Source of the DNA: Epiperipatus broadwayi
Taxonomy: Eukaryota > Onychophora > Udeonychophora > Euonychophora > Peripatidae
Assembly (NCBI GenBank): GCA_028023455.1
Contig: JAQFVV010012669.1
Span: 248,001-312,000 of the forward strand
Direction: 5' to 3'
DNA: 64,000 bases
In this document: positions 47,575-62,080 of the stretch, one piece after another
Layout: each line of letters begins with the position of its first letter
Numbering within the stretch: the stretch's first letter is position 1
Translations under genes and position numbers: made by a program
Notes under the pieces: model-generated
What the model was told of the DNA's origin: nothing
Databases searched by the model: none
Seen by the model: only the letters and a program-made list of their open reading frames with translations

Positions 47575-49984
47575 AACAGACATTTTGTTGAGTTCATTTT
47601 TTGCATATTGCAAGAACCATTATACTGTTGGTAAATTTAAAGTAATAAACATTTCTATTCTCATATCTAAGTTCAACCATATTAAAATAATAATAGTTTA
47701 GTGATATATCCAAACAATGTTAAACCTAATAGTAAATATAACATGGCTGCCTTACAATTTTTTTATACCAATCAGTGATGATTATGGAGTAATAATTACA
47801 GTGATATCAAAAATAAATAAATTAGAAAAACACTAGAGCTTTTATGATTCCCCCAAAATATTTCTTTAAAAGACAGATTTGTATTATTCAAAGCAGAAAC
47901 TAGAAGTGAAAAGGGAATTAAGAACACATTTACAAGTAAAATGAATCAGAATAGCAGAGAATACGAGTTTTCATTTTATGTATAAATCAGAAAAATATCA
48001 TATGATCTCAATGTAAATCCTCTTTTATTTCAGTTAGGCCAACACTACATACCATGTGTTAATTGTTCAAATTTGCACTAGGTAGCATCACTGGAATGAG
48101 AACAAGAATTTGCCACATTACATGCATGTTTAATAATTATGACAAGATTGTTAATCAGTTGTGATTAATAAAAAAATAATCATGATCAAGATAATGAAAA
48201 TGTTTATTTTCATGTTATTTTTATTTATTTAGCACATGCATTTTTTTGAACAGCTTAACATTTAGCAAAATATCATAAATAAACCTGCAGAAATTCTAAC
48301 GAGAAAAATAACTTTATTAAATCCTTTTATTTTGCAAGGTAACCATAGATTTGGCAGCCATTATTTACATATTTGTATTTGAACCATATCTATCTAGGTC
48401 AGTGCCTGTCAAATTCTGTTTATGAAGCTGATGAATACCCAATTATAGATTATCCTGAAACAGTTAAATAAGACTCCAATAATATTTTAGGAAGATCAAA
48501 CAAGCTGGATTTGAAAAAAAAATGATTGAAACCTTACAAGAAGTCCATTTTTGATATAATAACTCTTTGGTTTGAAAATATTTTTTTGGTCAAATATCCA
48601 GAAAAAGGATCTTAAGTTAAGATAAATCTTAGGTGATAAAACTATATCTTGAGTTATTGGAAAATCTGATTTTCTTAACATCTTTGTATATAGTTTCTAT
48701 GAAGAAACCCCTCTTCTGATATTTGAAGCCCTATTATTAATAAATTTTTAATAAGATACAGACAACTTTAAGATAATAATTCAGACAACAGAGTTTTTTA
48801 AAAAATATTTCTTGCTAATTACTTTAAATGAGTGAATTTGAATAAATCAGGTCTAAAATATTCATGGTACATCATTTTATCAAATCATATTAGCGTTAAA
48901 AATATCAATATTCTAAGGTTTTGAAACCAAATCAATTTATAAATATCTTAGGATATTTGAACATTAACAACCAAATCTACAAAGTTGTACAAGCAAATTG
49001 ACTTGCATTTAAATCCTTAGAGAAGTCGATATACTCATGTTAGATTTGTTATATAAGAAAATTTGTTTAGACTTAAACCTTAGCATGTTTAACCGTTGGA
49101 ATGCAAAAAATAAAAATAAAAAGCCTCTAACTAGGTAAAATCCGAGTAGATAGAAATTGTCTTATGTAGTATTCTAAGTTGATATTTACACAATTTGTTC
49201 TAGCATGGAGAGATGATAATTTTTTTTAAGATCTAAAGATAAATTGTTTTTGTAAATTATAGATTTAAAAACCTTTTTTATTTGATAACATCTACTGATA
49301 TGTAGGGGAAAAAACAATTTCACGAAAAATAAAATTGAGAATAAAATTAATATTTAATATTTTCAGTAGTCCTCAAATATTGCAGTTAACCCAATAATTG
49401 ATATATATATATAATTGTGTTTATTTATGTAAGAGGGTATTCGTTTTAAATAAAAGATGTGGAGAAAACAAAGAAGAATTAAAGGTGGCCAGAACGCATT
49501 TAAGTCTAACAAAGCATTAAAAAGTAAAAATAAAAATTTGCATAAAAAGAAAGACATTTTTATGCCATATGATTACAAATTTTTAAGTTTAAATTTAAGA
49601 AAATGATAGAAACTGCTAAAACTACATTTAAATAAAAGAGAATAAATATTTTCTAAAATTAATATAGTATAGAAATAAACCAATCAGAGAAAGATTAAGT
49701 ATATTGCAGAAATGACTAACAATTAATGAGAAATTTTTGATAGTATGTACACACATACGTATATATATACACACACACTCATAACTATCCAAATGACTAA
49801 CTCCAATACTATTAACATATATAATTCAATTGCCTTCTAGCTGCTTTATTCGATAAAAATAAAATGGCCCCTTTTAATGCAGTCCAAGTTTTTATATGTA
49901 AAATTATTTCTTTAGCCAGAAGATGAATTTTTAAATCAATGAGATATTTAATGCAATGTTTTGAATCAACTAAAAAAATCCAAT
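47575..49984. other. AT-rich stretch, nothing recognised
   Basis: Only low-complexity short frames (e.g. 48496-48681, 49363-49557 minus) and a short (TA)n(CA)n run at about 49758-49779. Confidence 0.35.
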
Positions 49985-50120
<136 letters not shown>

Positions 50121-51221
50121 TTAATTTAATTTAGTACATTTAACAGATTTTACATCCAAACAAAAAATGCACAGCTAATCTAGTTCACAAAGCATTTGCA
50201 GAGTTTTTTGCACAGTAGTCCTAAATGTTCTATCATCTGTTTCAAATATATTAACAGCATTAAAGAATTTATTGTACAATCTAGGTAATTTTACTAATGC
50301 TGAATTTTTTAATGTTTCACTTTTAAATTTTGGAATATTATACATATTTTTTGATCTTGTATCCTTTATCTTTAGCTTAAATGATAATGTTGTTTGGCAA
50401 CTTCTCACATCTATTATACCTGAAGTAATTTTTTTTAAATACTTCATATCAGTATAGATTCGTCTTTTGTAGAGTGCATTGTTGTCACATATTATTTCTG
50501 ATTTAATGTATCTGAAAATTTTTTTATAAAACTTTTCCAGTGCTAATCTATTATTTAATTTATATGAGTTCCAGATCAAAGATCCATAATTTAAAATAGG
50601 TAAGACCAATGTATGAAACAAATACACACATGTATTTCTCTTAAACATTTTACAGTTTCTGAGAATTAAACCCATTATTTTATAACTTTTTGTAATAATA
50701 TTTTGAATATTATTATTAAATGTTCCATTATTATTAAAAATAATACCTAAATCTTTATGATCTTCTTTTCTTAAAATACTTTTTGAGTTTAGTGTATAAT
50801 TAAACAGACTTGTAGTTGATTTTTTAGAAAATGATATGACACAACATTTTTCAATGTTAATTTCCATATAGTTTTCCACACACCAATCCTGAAAATTCTT
50901 GATATCAGACTGCAAAATCTTCTGATCATCAAAATTCTTAATAGTTTTATATAGTTTAATATCATCTGCAAAGCTGAGAATGTCAGAACCACTTACACAC
51001 TGCTCTATATCCAAAGAATAAACTGAAAAAAGCAGTGGTCCAAGTATACTTCCTTGAGGCACTCCAGCATTACTAAAATATGTGTATGATTTTGCAGACC
51101 CAAAAGATACAAAATTAGGTCTATTTGAGACAAAAGATACAAACCACTGCAAAAGTTCACAACTAAAACCAATCTTGTGCAACTTACTAATCAATCTAGA
51201 GTGATTTACTTGGTCAAATGC
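50121..51221 (-). mobile_element. 5'-truncated LINE, best preserved element of the window
   Basis: Spans the open reverse transcriptase C-terminal region and a short 3' untranslated end. It lies between two trinucleotide arrays. The element starts abruptly inside reverse transcriptase block 2 (A-F-D-Q-V-N-H) at the array boundary, the typical result of incomplete target-primed reverse transcription. Confidence 0.85.
50175..51221 (-). CDS. LINE reverse transcriptase (C-terminal two thirds of the domain plus tail)
   Basis: An open frame of about 348 codons without stop or frameshift, truncated at its 5' end, so no natural start is present. It opens with AFDQVNHSRL (block 2, first catalytic aspartate), then GVPQGSILGPLLF (residues 44-56 counted from the codon at 51194) and the catalytic FADDIKLY (75-82) with both aspartates intact. 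NIEKCCVISFSKK follows, then the thumb region LGIIFNNNG and ILNYGSLIWNS. The tail has RSCQTTLSF...IPKFKSETLKNS, typical of Jockey/CR1/I-like LINE proteins. The intact frame contrasts with every other element here and suggests a recent insertion. The protein would copy element RNA into DNA at a nick, but without its endonuclease part this copy cannot act alone. Confidence 0.88.
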   Translation of the reverse strand, partial: AFDQVNHSRLISKLHKIGFSCELLQWFVSFVSNRPNFVSFGSAKSYTYFSNAGVPQGSILGPLLFSVYSLDIEQCVSGSDILSFADDIKLYKTIKNFDDQKILQSDIKNFQDWCVENYMEINIEKCCVISFSKKSTTSLFNYTLNSKSILRKEDHKDLGIIFNNNGTFNNNIQNIITKSYKIMGLILRNCKMFKRNTCVYLFHTLVLPILNYGSLIWNSYKLNNRLALEKFYKKIFRYIKSEIICDNNALYKRRIYTDMKYLKKITSGIIDVRSCQTTLSFKLKIKDTRSKNMYNIPKFKSETLKNSALVKLPRLYNKFFNAVNIFETDDRTFRTTVQKTLQMLCELD

Positions 51222-53719
<2,498 letters not shown>

Positions 53720-56090
53720 GAGATTTTTATAAATCTAATTCAGTTTTTCCAATTATTAGCCTTTAATCTCCATATCACATAACAACAAACTTCCTTTTCT
53801 ACCTATAATCATATAGGATCTCTTTCTAGATCTTTTACAAATTTTGGGATCCAATAAAATTTCACTTGTCTCTATATTATCACTCCTTCCAGAAATATTG
53901 CTAATCTAGATCCATTTCAGTCTTTTAATGATATCAATGATACTTGCTTGTTCTCTCTTTGCTTATTACTCTCAATATACATCTTTCCATACTCTAATGA
54001 GTGTTCTGAAGTTTCTGTATTGCTTTTCTGTTAAGTGCCCAAGCCTTAGATTTATAAATAAAAACTGGTAAAACATATGTTAAAAACATTATTTTTCAAT
54101 GAAAAAGGCATACTTCCTTTTATTATTAAGCTACTTTTACCAAAAAAACTTTATTCAAGTTTAATTATATCTATAATTTCATCTGTTATGTGTTAATAAT
54201 CTGACTAATGTATTCATAATTGTTAAATTCTTCTAAGTCATGATTACCAATCTTCTAAGAAAATTCACTGAACATTATTTTGGCTTTTTTAATATTTATC
54301 TTTAATCTTACTTTCATCTGAAAACCTCCTATAACTTTCCTTGAAAGTCAAGCATTATTTTCAAAAACAACCACATCATTTGCAAAATCTATATGATTTT
54401 AGCTTCCCATTTTCATCCACAAAATACTTTTTGTAAAATTGTTGTAAAAAGTTTTGGTCACTCCTTTCAATGATAATCTTCTTAGTGTCAACATGTAACC
54501 TAATCACTGCTGTTCCATTCTGATAAATATTTTTCACAATATGATAATATCACTATGATAATGTCACTACGAAAATGCTTATAGAACCAAATGTGTTTTT
54601 TCATAATCTACAAATCCAATACATGATGACAACTCATATTTATTCATCCTTTCTATAATTTGTCTCAATACATGAATGTGATCTACAGTATTAAACCCAC
54701 ATTGTGCTTTTGGTTGGTTTGTGCCCAAATTTCACTGTAAATGAAATGTATTTTTCTTGGTAAACACCTTGTATAGGACTGGAAGAAAACTAAAAAGATT
54801 TGTAATTTATAACATCTTCATTACATTTTAAAAAATATCAATAATATTACTATATTATCTTTTAAACATTTGGTATATAGATTTGCCACCATTTTTTTAT
54901 TTTTTGCCTGCTTCTTTTAAAATATCAATAATTATTCTATAACTTCCTGAAACAATTCCTAAATTTAATTGATTGCCTCATCTTCATTTAAAATATTTGA
55001 CAATTCAGAAAATAAAGGACATTGTAGAGAATACTTTGATTTCTCGTTTTTTATAATAGAATTCTTTCATTCAAAATATCTTTTTTTAGTAATAGCTCAA
55101 TTTCTTTTTCTAATAACTGAAACAACTTTCCTTACAATAACAAGATATTGTTTTAGATTTATGAAACTTTTATTCTCTTTTACAACCTTCTTTGTCAATT
55201 CATAGTTATGTTTTCTGATATCATTATTAACTCTTTTTCATATCATTTTACAAACCTTTTGATTTTCAATACTTCTTTATGAATTAATTTTTAAAATGTT
55301 CCATATTCTCATCATACACTATCTTTGTTGCACTTCCTGATAGAGTATCAATGACCTTTTTATTAACTTCAATCAAAATCTAAATCATCATCAAAGTATG
55401 TTAATGTTTTAAATTATTATCAAGTTCTAATTTAAATTCACTGGAGTGTTCTGAAGGTTGGAATATTAACTGCTATTACTAGATTTCTTAAGAATTTTTA
55501 TACCTCTACCTTTACATTAACATTTCTCTAATCATTGATTACTTCTTGTATTGAATCTGCTAACAACCTTGTATTCTTGAAACATATTTTCTGTTAATCA
55601 AATAATAATTTAATTCTGTTATATTTTCATATGAATGATTTCATGTCCATTTATATTTAATATTTTATCAAATACAGAATTCATAAAATATAATTTTTCT
55701 TTTCCAAAGGTAAACTTATAGTACTTTAACTTTTCAATAATTCTAACATTAAAGTCTTTCATGACAATTTCAAAATGTTGTTTGTCTGATAAATAGCATT
55801 TTGTATATCCAAATAAATATCTTCTACTTCATCACAATGAGACTTGATAGCAAATAACCCTGAATTATTTGTATTTGATACATTTCATTAATTGAAATAA
55901 TTAATATGGCCACCCTAAGTCATATACCATCAATTTCCACAATGTTATTCAACTTTTCATCTATAGTGAATCCCACTTTGTTTATGCTTCCATTATTTGT
56001 GTAGTTCATATACACTTATCAAATCAATTGTCTTTTCAGTTTTTCTTATAAATTTATATACTTATTTAATATTAGATAATTCTTCTAATT
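53720..56090 (-). pseudogene. Near-complete LINE ORF2 remnant (endonuclease plus reverse transcriptase)
   Basis: Minus-strand pieces in order: an endonuclease start like VGFTIDEKLN and EVEDIYLDIQNAI (about 55800-55990), MKDFNVRI (about 55740-55763; family G-D-F-N-A), and KLYFMNSVFDK...LNI and SRFNTRSNQ (family S-D-H-x-L changed). The linker carries DILKEAGKK and LYTKCLKDN (about 54850-54930), then reverse transcriptase AQCGFNTVDHIHVLRQIIE (about 54640-54700), IGFVDYEKT and NIYQNGTAVIRLHVDTKK (about 54490-54545). The F-A-D-D region is scrambled near 54380-54410. The C-terminus has FGKSSLIIKR, TEKQYRN and IIDIIKRLKW (about 53910-54170). It is the same family as 8100-8378 and 17370-18035. Stops and frameshifts throughout show it is dead. 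Confidence 0.8.
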
Positions 56091-56584
56091 TGTGAAATTT
56101 TCATTCACTTGAAACTGATCAGCAGTTATAATTACTTAAATAAAAAGTCATTACTGAATGGTAGCTAGGTCCACAATCAAGAGATTTTTAGCACTTGTCT
56201 GCCTTTGGTTGCTAATTATTGCCTTGGCTAATGACCTTACAGCTTCTTGGAAATAAGGGTCATAATTTAGTTTTATCAGTCATGACTATAGATATTTTTC
56301 TTTAAAAAAGACCATTCTCACACTGAGAAAAAAGATCATTATAATTCTTGGTCTTAAATTTAGAAATAAAAAGTCAGTAATCTCTTATGCAAACTAATGC
56401 ATATTGGTGAACAGCCATCCATGTTTTCTTACTATACAAATAATCACATAGTAATAACAATGGCTATGGTGAAAATATATTATGGAGGGACATTGAGAAT
56501 TTATCATGTTTAATTGTTTTAAGGTCTCAAAAATAAATCAACAGAGTTTCCATTCAATTAATACTAATTCCTTTCTGCATCTAG

Positions 56585-56612
56585 TGTGCGTGTGCATGTG
56601 CACATGTGTGTA
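56585..56612. repeat. Alternating purine-pyrimidine tract (TG/CA rich)
   Basis: About 28 bp of alternating GTGTGCGTGTGCATGTGC and CACATGTGTGT, containing the palindrome CATGTGCACATG. Such sequence can adopt Z-DNA. It directly precedes the foldback at 56611. Confidence 0.7.
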
Positions 56613-56776
56613 AATATTAAGTAATGTTTTTTTAGATATATATTTAATTTAAATAGAAGAAAATTATATTTTACACATATGCTATGAAATTGTATCTCAT
56701 AGTGCATGTGTGAAAGATAATTTGCTCTCATCTAAATTAAATATATATCTAAAAATGCTTTTGCATTTAATATTTA
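56611..56776. mobile_element. Foldback element, arms about 80 bp
   Basis: TAAATATTAAGTAAT...TTAGATATATATTTAATTTA at the left pairs with TAAATTAAATATATATCTAA...ATTTAATATTTA at the right. The match continues inward through TTACACATATGCTATGA and TCATAGTGCATGTGTGA almost to the centre near 56692. The right arm recurs at 56969-57025. Confidence 0.85.
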
Positions 56777-56968
56777 CATCTATTTAAACTAATGTGGTTC
56801 ATTATTGTAGGTGATTAAAAATGATATTTTATTTTTCTTAGGATTAATTATTTGAACCTTTACTAATAATAGGCTGATTTAAAGATCTGGTAGTTTAATA
56901 CAATCAAACGATTTGTAGCACTGCCAATGAATGTTGGTTTATGTTCTAAATATGTCTGATTTGTCCAT

Positions 56969-57025
56969 TTATAGTGCATGTGTGAAAGTTAGTTTGCTTC
57001 AATCTAAATTACATATATGTAAATG
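56969..57025 (+). repeat. Extra half-arm of the foldback at 56611-56776
   Basis: TATAGTGCATGTGTGAAAG, TTTGCT, ATCTAAATTA, ATATATGTAAA follow the same order as 56699-56753, in the same orientation. Confidence 0.7.
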
Positions 57026-57234
57026 AATACAAACCAATGTTATAAAGTTTCAATAGCACTATCTGTATTTAGAAACAAAAAATCTAAATGATTCAGACTT
57101 TGTGTTTTAAAATCCAGGTAGTGTTGTTGAAAATTTTTAGCTATTCATTTATTATATGTGAGTTTCATTTAGCATTATGCAATAATTAATTAATTCATTC
57201 ATAATTTAATATTATTTACCAAGTGCAGTGATCA

Positions 57235-57424
57235 TATGTAATTAAAGAGAAAGGATTTCCACCATTAACATATGTGCTGAACTAATTTTTAATTGGTCAA
57301 CAAGGCCATGTTGAGTACTGAGAATACTCAGTATTCAACATGGCATCCTTGAGTGATTATCAACATGGCATCATTTAGCAAAGTGCATATGTTAAAGGTG
57401 GAAATCCTTCTCTTTAATTACATA
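57235..57424. mobile_element. Foldback element with nested inner palindrome
   Basis: The outer arms of about 39 bp (57235-57274 and 57386-57424: TGTAATTAAAGAGAAGGATTTCCACC-like) are near-perfect inverted repeats. Inside, CCATGTTGAGTACTGAG and CTCAGTATTCAACATGG (57303-57350) form a second palindrome, and CAACATGGCATC repeats at 57337 and 57361. No gene. Confidence 0.85.
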
Positions 57425-58040
57425 TATATATATATATATACACCTGGGATTCTTTTAATATGGTAGATAGGTTCCACAGAAAACCTGCATTAAAAAAATC
57501 GCACAAAAATAGACTTAACTTACATTGAAAAATGTGGGATACGTTCCTTAATTTTCAGAAATCGTACAAGACCAAAGCAAGAAGTCAAAATTACTTTAAA
57601 ATTTGCATTAATAAAAAAAAAGGAAATAAAGTATGACTAATAAAAAATTTCAAATATTTGAAAAAAATTGATACAAGACAAACTTTTTTTTTATTAACTA
57701 TTTAATTTTATTCAAAACAACATATTTTTATGTGTAATTTATTTTACATTTTTTCATATATATTTTAATCATTATTGCTATTTGACAATATGTGTTTCTT
57801 TGGGAACTGGTAAAAATCAGATTCATCACAAGAAAAAATACAATTAGTACCATCTCATCCTATGTTAATAGTTTTCTGTTGACAATGTAATTGGTAATTA
57901 AACTTAGAGACGATGATTTTACTAATTGTTTATGAAGTTCACTATATCTAGACTGCTATGTCTAGCTGTTAGAGAATGCACTTTCACGAGTACAACTATA
58001 TATATAACAAGCTTCCACAAGGGTGTTAATAATGACTAAC

Positions 58041-58220
58041 TGTTAAATTTTCTTTTATACACATGGAGAAACTTTTAGACAGAAAAAAAATTTATTTAAA
58101 AACTTTTAAAAATACATTCTTTTTAAGTAGAAATTAAAAGTTCTTAAATATTTTTACTTGTAACTTTTTTTTGTCTAAAAGTTTCTCCATGTACATATGT
58201 ACATAAAAGAAAATATAAAC
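58041..58220. mobile_element. Foldback inserted in the DNA transposon, arms about 45 bp
   Basis: TTTTCTTTTATACACATGGAG then AAACTTTTAGAC pairs with GTCTAAAAGTTT then CTCCATGTACATATGTACATAAAAGAAAA, with a small indel in the right arm. The inner part is also partly self-complementary. It is absent from the other transposon copy. Confidence 0.75.
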
Positions 58221-58276
58221 ATACAGATACATAACATAGACATACAACTATTTAGCTCTCATTGGAATTTAAGAGC

Positions 58277-58561
58277 TCATTCATAATTCATGTCATTAAA
58301 AAAGAGAAAATGATTTTCCAATTGATTAGAAAGTTGAAGACTTTCTCGAATCATTTTTGCTTTTGTTTTTGCTGTGAAGCGAACACATTCCACTTCTGTT
58401 TCATTATCTTTTTCTAAATCTTCTAAGGTATCTAAATTTATTGCCAAGCCTTTTTCCAACAGGCATTTAAAGTATGCAAAATTTAATGCATGTATATAAA
58501 ACTGGGAAATTCGGATTTTAAGTGTAATATGACTTTCTCTATCAAATAAAAGAAAATGCAT
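58277..58561 (-). pseudogene. Possible pogo/Tigger-like transposase C-terminal remnant
   Basis: A 94-codon minus-strand frame with an ATG, lying inside the TA-target transposon. Its second half reads EDLEKDNETEVECVRFTAKT, then KAKMIRESLQLSNQLENH. This resembles the acidic tail and short helix following the DDE domain of CENP-B/Tigger-like transposases (E-V-E-x-x-x-F-T-x-K-x-L-x-E). No catalytic D-D-E/D residues and no HTH domain are visible, so most of the gene is deleted. The assignment rests on this weak similarity and on the element context. Confidence 0.4.
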
Positions 58562-58641
58562 AAAAAGATATTAAGAAGAGACATGAATCGCATAACTTCA
58601 AAATCGCATTAAAAAAATCCGCACAAAAAGGGACTCAGGTG

Positions 58642-61147
58642 TATATATCTATAAGCAAATGATTCTTAACATGTGTCTGTACTTATGCAAAAAGTATCCA
58701 ATATAATATAAGGTTTACAGAAAGTGTGCAAAACATTTAAAATATATGATGATGTGACATCAGTCATGAAACTAATGTTGAAGCATTCATTTCTCTTGCC
58801 ATTAACATGCCAACTTTCTTTGACATCACTGAACTTATCTCTCATGAGTATAATAAAGCCTACAGGCCACTGCTTCATTGCTTAATGCAATTGCTTGATT
58901 AGAATTAGTAGTAAAGGTAATTCCTATATACAAATGCAACACTTTTTATGCATAAAATAGAAATGTAAACATATTTTTCCTTTAATATATTTGTCCACTA
59001 ATACAATATTTTGTCTTTTATCATAGCACTATATTGCTGGTATACTTTTTGATTGAATTTTGATATAGGGTATAAAGAAAAGGATGATTGCAATATATTG
59101 AGTGGAACGGACATTAGAAAATAACTGATGAAAAAAAATTCAAAATACATATTTGAAGTATAATGATTACTCACCTTTTTACAAGTAAAAGTGTATACAA
59201 AATCAATTTTTATCTTGCGTGAGAATGATATTGAGTTGCCAACATGAGTATACAGATTTACGCACTTGATACTTTTAATATATCTGAAGAGTGAAAGTTG
59301 TTTATGAAATTCATATACAGTGATAGAGAATGGTTTGACTTTCTATGCTAGTGAATGATTTCAATATGATAAAGATCAAAGAGGCATTTTATAATGAATT
59401 GTGGAATGGTTTGTTTTCAAAAGTTGCAATACTTCTCTACTTAGTATATAATTCATTGGGAAATCTTGTAATATCTTTATAGTCATCTTCATTTAATATG
59501 ATTAGTGCAATTAATCTAACTGAATGCATGCTTCGATAATTGTATATACACTTAATGTATTATGTTCATAATATTACCATTATTAGGGTATCAAAATAGA
59601 TGAATATCCATTTTTTAATTCATAATTGGATATTAAGTTATCTAAGAACCAGCTATCTAAAAAGTCACAGGCATATATAGAAATTTTAGCTATCTAAAAA
59701 AAATAATTTCCTTATGAATTCAAACTCCAATCATGGGCATGACAGGCACTAGCTTCTAAATCTCAAAATTTTTACACACAAATATATATAAATATTATGT
59801 GTAAAGAAACGTTTACATTTTTTAGAAACAGGTTGCTTTTAAAATACTTTTGTGATTTTACCAGTGATATTTCATGTCATTATCTTTATATATAAATATT
59901 GTATACATCTTAAGATGATATAAATATAGAAGCCAAAATTACTCACTTTGAAATGGCCAACTTTAATTGCCAAATTTGAAAAAAACGTGTGTGTGTGTGT
60001 AGTTGAAAACACAAAATTTATTTTTTAAATAACAGGTATCAAATATTTACAAAGAAAAATAAATGAAATGTAATGATGAATTATACATAAACCCATAAAA
60101 TTTATAAGTTAAAAGTAAATTTACAAATTTAGATGCAAATTAAAAGATAAAACAAATCTGTGATATGATTTAATCAACTTTCCACTTTTCATTAGTATAG
60201 TCTAAACCTATTCTCAAATCATCAACAATTTTTGTATTTTTAAAACAATGTCTTTTATATTATCTAAACAGTTTCAGCTGTTAAGCATTCTTCTTCAGTG
60301 ATCTTCAAATTGATATGTAACATTAATTTATAGGTTTCTGAAGAAAACTGCTAGAAAACTGAAATTGTTAGATAACAAAATATATATATTTACAAAAATC
60401 AGTATGTTATAATGAGCAGCTATGTATTGTTATTAAATTCATTAATCAGTGTGAAAATAATTAAATAATGCAGAGCTCTGGTATTAAAAGTATGGGTTTT
60501 TAAGTTTAATCTAATAGATGTTATAATTTCTTTAAAAATCTTCATTTATTGCTTAATGCATGAAAAAAATTACATTATGAATTTTTAAGATTCAAATTGA
60601 TAAAAACTTTATTTTTAATTGTATTATGAACTTAACCAAGTTTAATAAGAAAATAACCAAGATCTTTAAAAATTTTAGATATTAAAATGTGATATAAGTT
60701 TGTTTTTTTCTTACTATCTTTAAGGGACAGATCTTGACTCAAAAAATAAAACCATGATGCAGAAAAATTAAATAAAAATATACATTTCTTTAAATTTGGA
60801 GGATTTGGTTAAAATAAAGACATTTTGGAAATCTAAAGCTGGGTAAGTGTTGAAAAAGAACAGAAATTATATCATAGTAATCATAAGCAGGTCTGTGAAA
60901 TGACATCATCAAGATTTAATGGAAGAACATTACAACTGACTAAATATTTCTGTGCTGAAATTAAACACCTTGTTGCATAAAAACACATCTTTACATCTGC
61001 ATAGATAATTATCCTAAACCTAGAGAAATATTATCAAAGAATAAGAGTTTTGAAACTATTTATAATGGTTGATTTGGCAGAATAACATAATTGATTAGAA
61101 TATCATTTTAAATTCAATATTCATGAATCTAAAGGTTACTGTTTCAA
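58642..61147. other. AT-rich stretch, nothing recognised
   Basis: A minus-strand frame of 70 codons at 58666-58878 starts just outside the transposon and has a non-repetitive sequence but no recognised family. A (GT)n run lies at about 59986-60000. Confidence 0.35.
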
Positions 61148-61310
61148 CTTCCATGCTAGACTGGTATTAGTCAGGTCAGCAATACCCAAAGAGAAGGAAA
61201 AATTACAATTCAAAACATTGTGTTCTATATTAACCTGTATGTTATTACTAACAATTGAATGTATTTGGAAAGATATAGGTAAAGTTTGAATTTTTCTAAA
61301 AATAATTAAT
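61148..61310 (+). repeat. Dispersed repeat family E, copy 2
   Basis: Counterpart of 24430-24610, with a reading frame that ends at the equivalent stop (TGA here, TAA there). The minus-strand 72-codon frame over the same region is a shadow. Confidence 0.5.
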
Positions 61311-61394
61311 TCACCTGAAATGAGTATTATATTGATATAGGGATAGATATACACCTCAATAAATTTAACAAATATATTACATGCTCATCATTTT

Positions 61395-61545
61395 TTATGT
61401 GTACACAATCTGTTAATACAGTAGTAATTTTTTCCATACAATAGTATTACCCAGTGTCAATGAATGCTAGAAGATTTGTGCATCAAAATCCCTCTCTGAT
61501 ATCTTTTCATCCAATATCTCCAGACTTGTTTTAAGCTTATGGCTT
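61395..61545 (+). mobile_element. Dispersed family A, copy 2
   Basis: ACACAATCTGTTAATACAG, AATGAATGCTAGAAG, GTGCATCAAAATCCCT and TCCAATATCTCCAGACTTG follow the family A order. The next segment (GAGAACTGCACTTAAATC, to about 61600) resembles the B-box end of family C, so A and C may be parts of one larger SINE. Confidence 0.6.
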
Positions 61546-61799
61546 TTACCAATGATGAACCTTGTATGTGAGAGAACTGCACTTAAATCTTTTGATCTAC
61601 TGCAACCCTAAAAAAGCCACCCTTTTATGTTTTAGTTGGCTATAAAGTTATGAGCTCAAATTAAAAACACAATAATGTTTTCCATCCAAACTAATTAACT
61701 TGTATAGTCATGTAGATCTAAATCCAGTTTAGTATCTATACATTTTGGTGTCTTTGTTTAATAACCATAATCACCATCATCCTTTGGCAAGGATTAGTA

Positions 61800-61945
61800 C
61801 ATTACATGACCACTATTTTTAAGCTCACACAATCTGTTAAAACAGCAGTAACTTTCTCAATATAATAGTCCCCCCCTTCCCAGTGCAAGCTATATTAATC
61901 AATGGATGCTAGAATGCTTATCATCAAAATGGATTGAAAACATTT
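61800..61945 (+). mobile_element. Dispersed family A, copy 3
   Basis: ACACAATCTGTTAAAACAG, AATAGTCCCCCCC, CAGTGCAAGC, AATCAATGGATGCTAGAA. It has the same head as copy 2, about 405 bp downstream of it, and breaks off after ATCAAAATGG. Confidence 0.6.
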
Positions 61946-62080
61946 TTGTGTTTTCAATTTGGGCTCCTAGCTTTATAGTAAACTAAAAAAGTAAAAGGTG
62001 ATTGCTGGAGACTTGCATTAGATCCAAAGATCTAGATGCAGTGCTCTGAAACCCAAAGCTCATTATTGATAAAAAAAACA

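Larger units (their letters stand above)
57441..58641 (-). mobile_element. TA-target DNA transposon, longer copy (copy 2)
   Basis: It begins CACCTGGGATTC and ends GGGACTCAGGTG, each flanked by TA, so both inverted termini and a TA duplication are intact. It is the reverse-oriented relative of 29134-30000, matching at both ends over roughly 80 and 300-480 bp, and is more complete because it retains a coding remnant at 58277-58561. The insertion sits in a TA-dinucleotide run. The group is probably Tc1/mariner-pogo (Tigger-like), inferred from the TA target and the peptide below, not proven. A 180-bp foldback is inserted at 58041-58220. Confidence 0.82.

Noticed and set aside
50272-50992. Secondary frames on both strands inside the LINE
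   Set aside because: Shadows of the reverse transcriptase frame.
61136-61354. 72-codon minus-strand frame
   Set aside because: Lies over repeat family E, whose conserved frame is on the plus strand.
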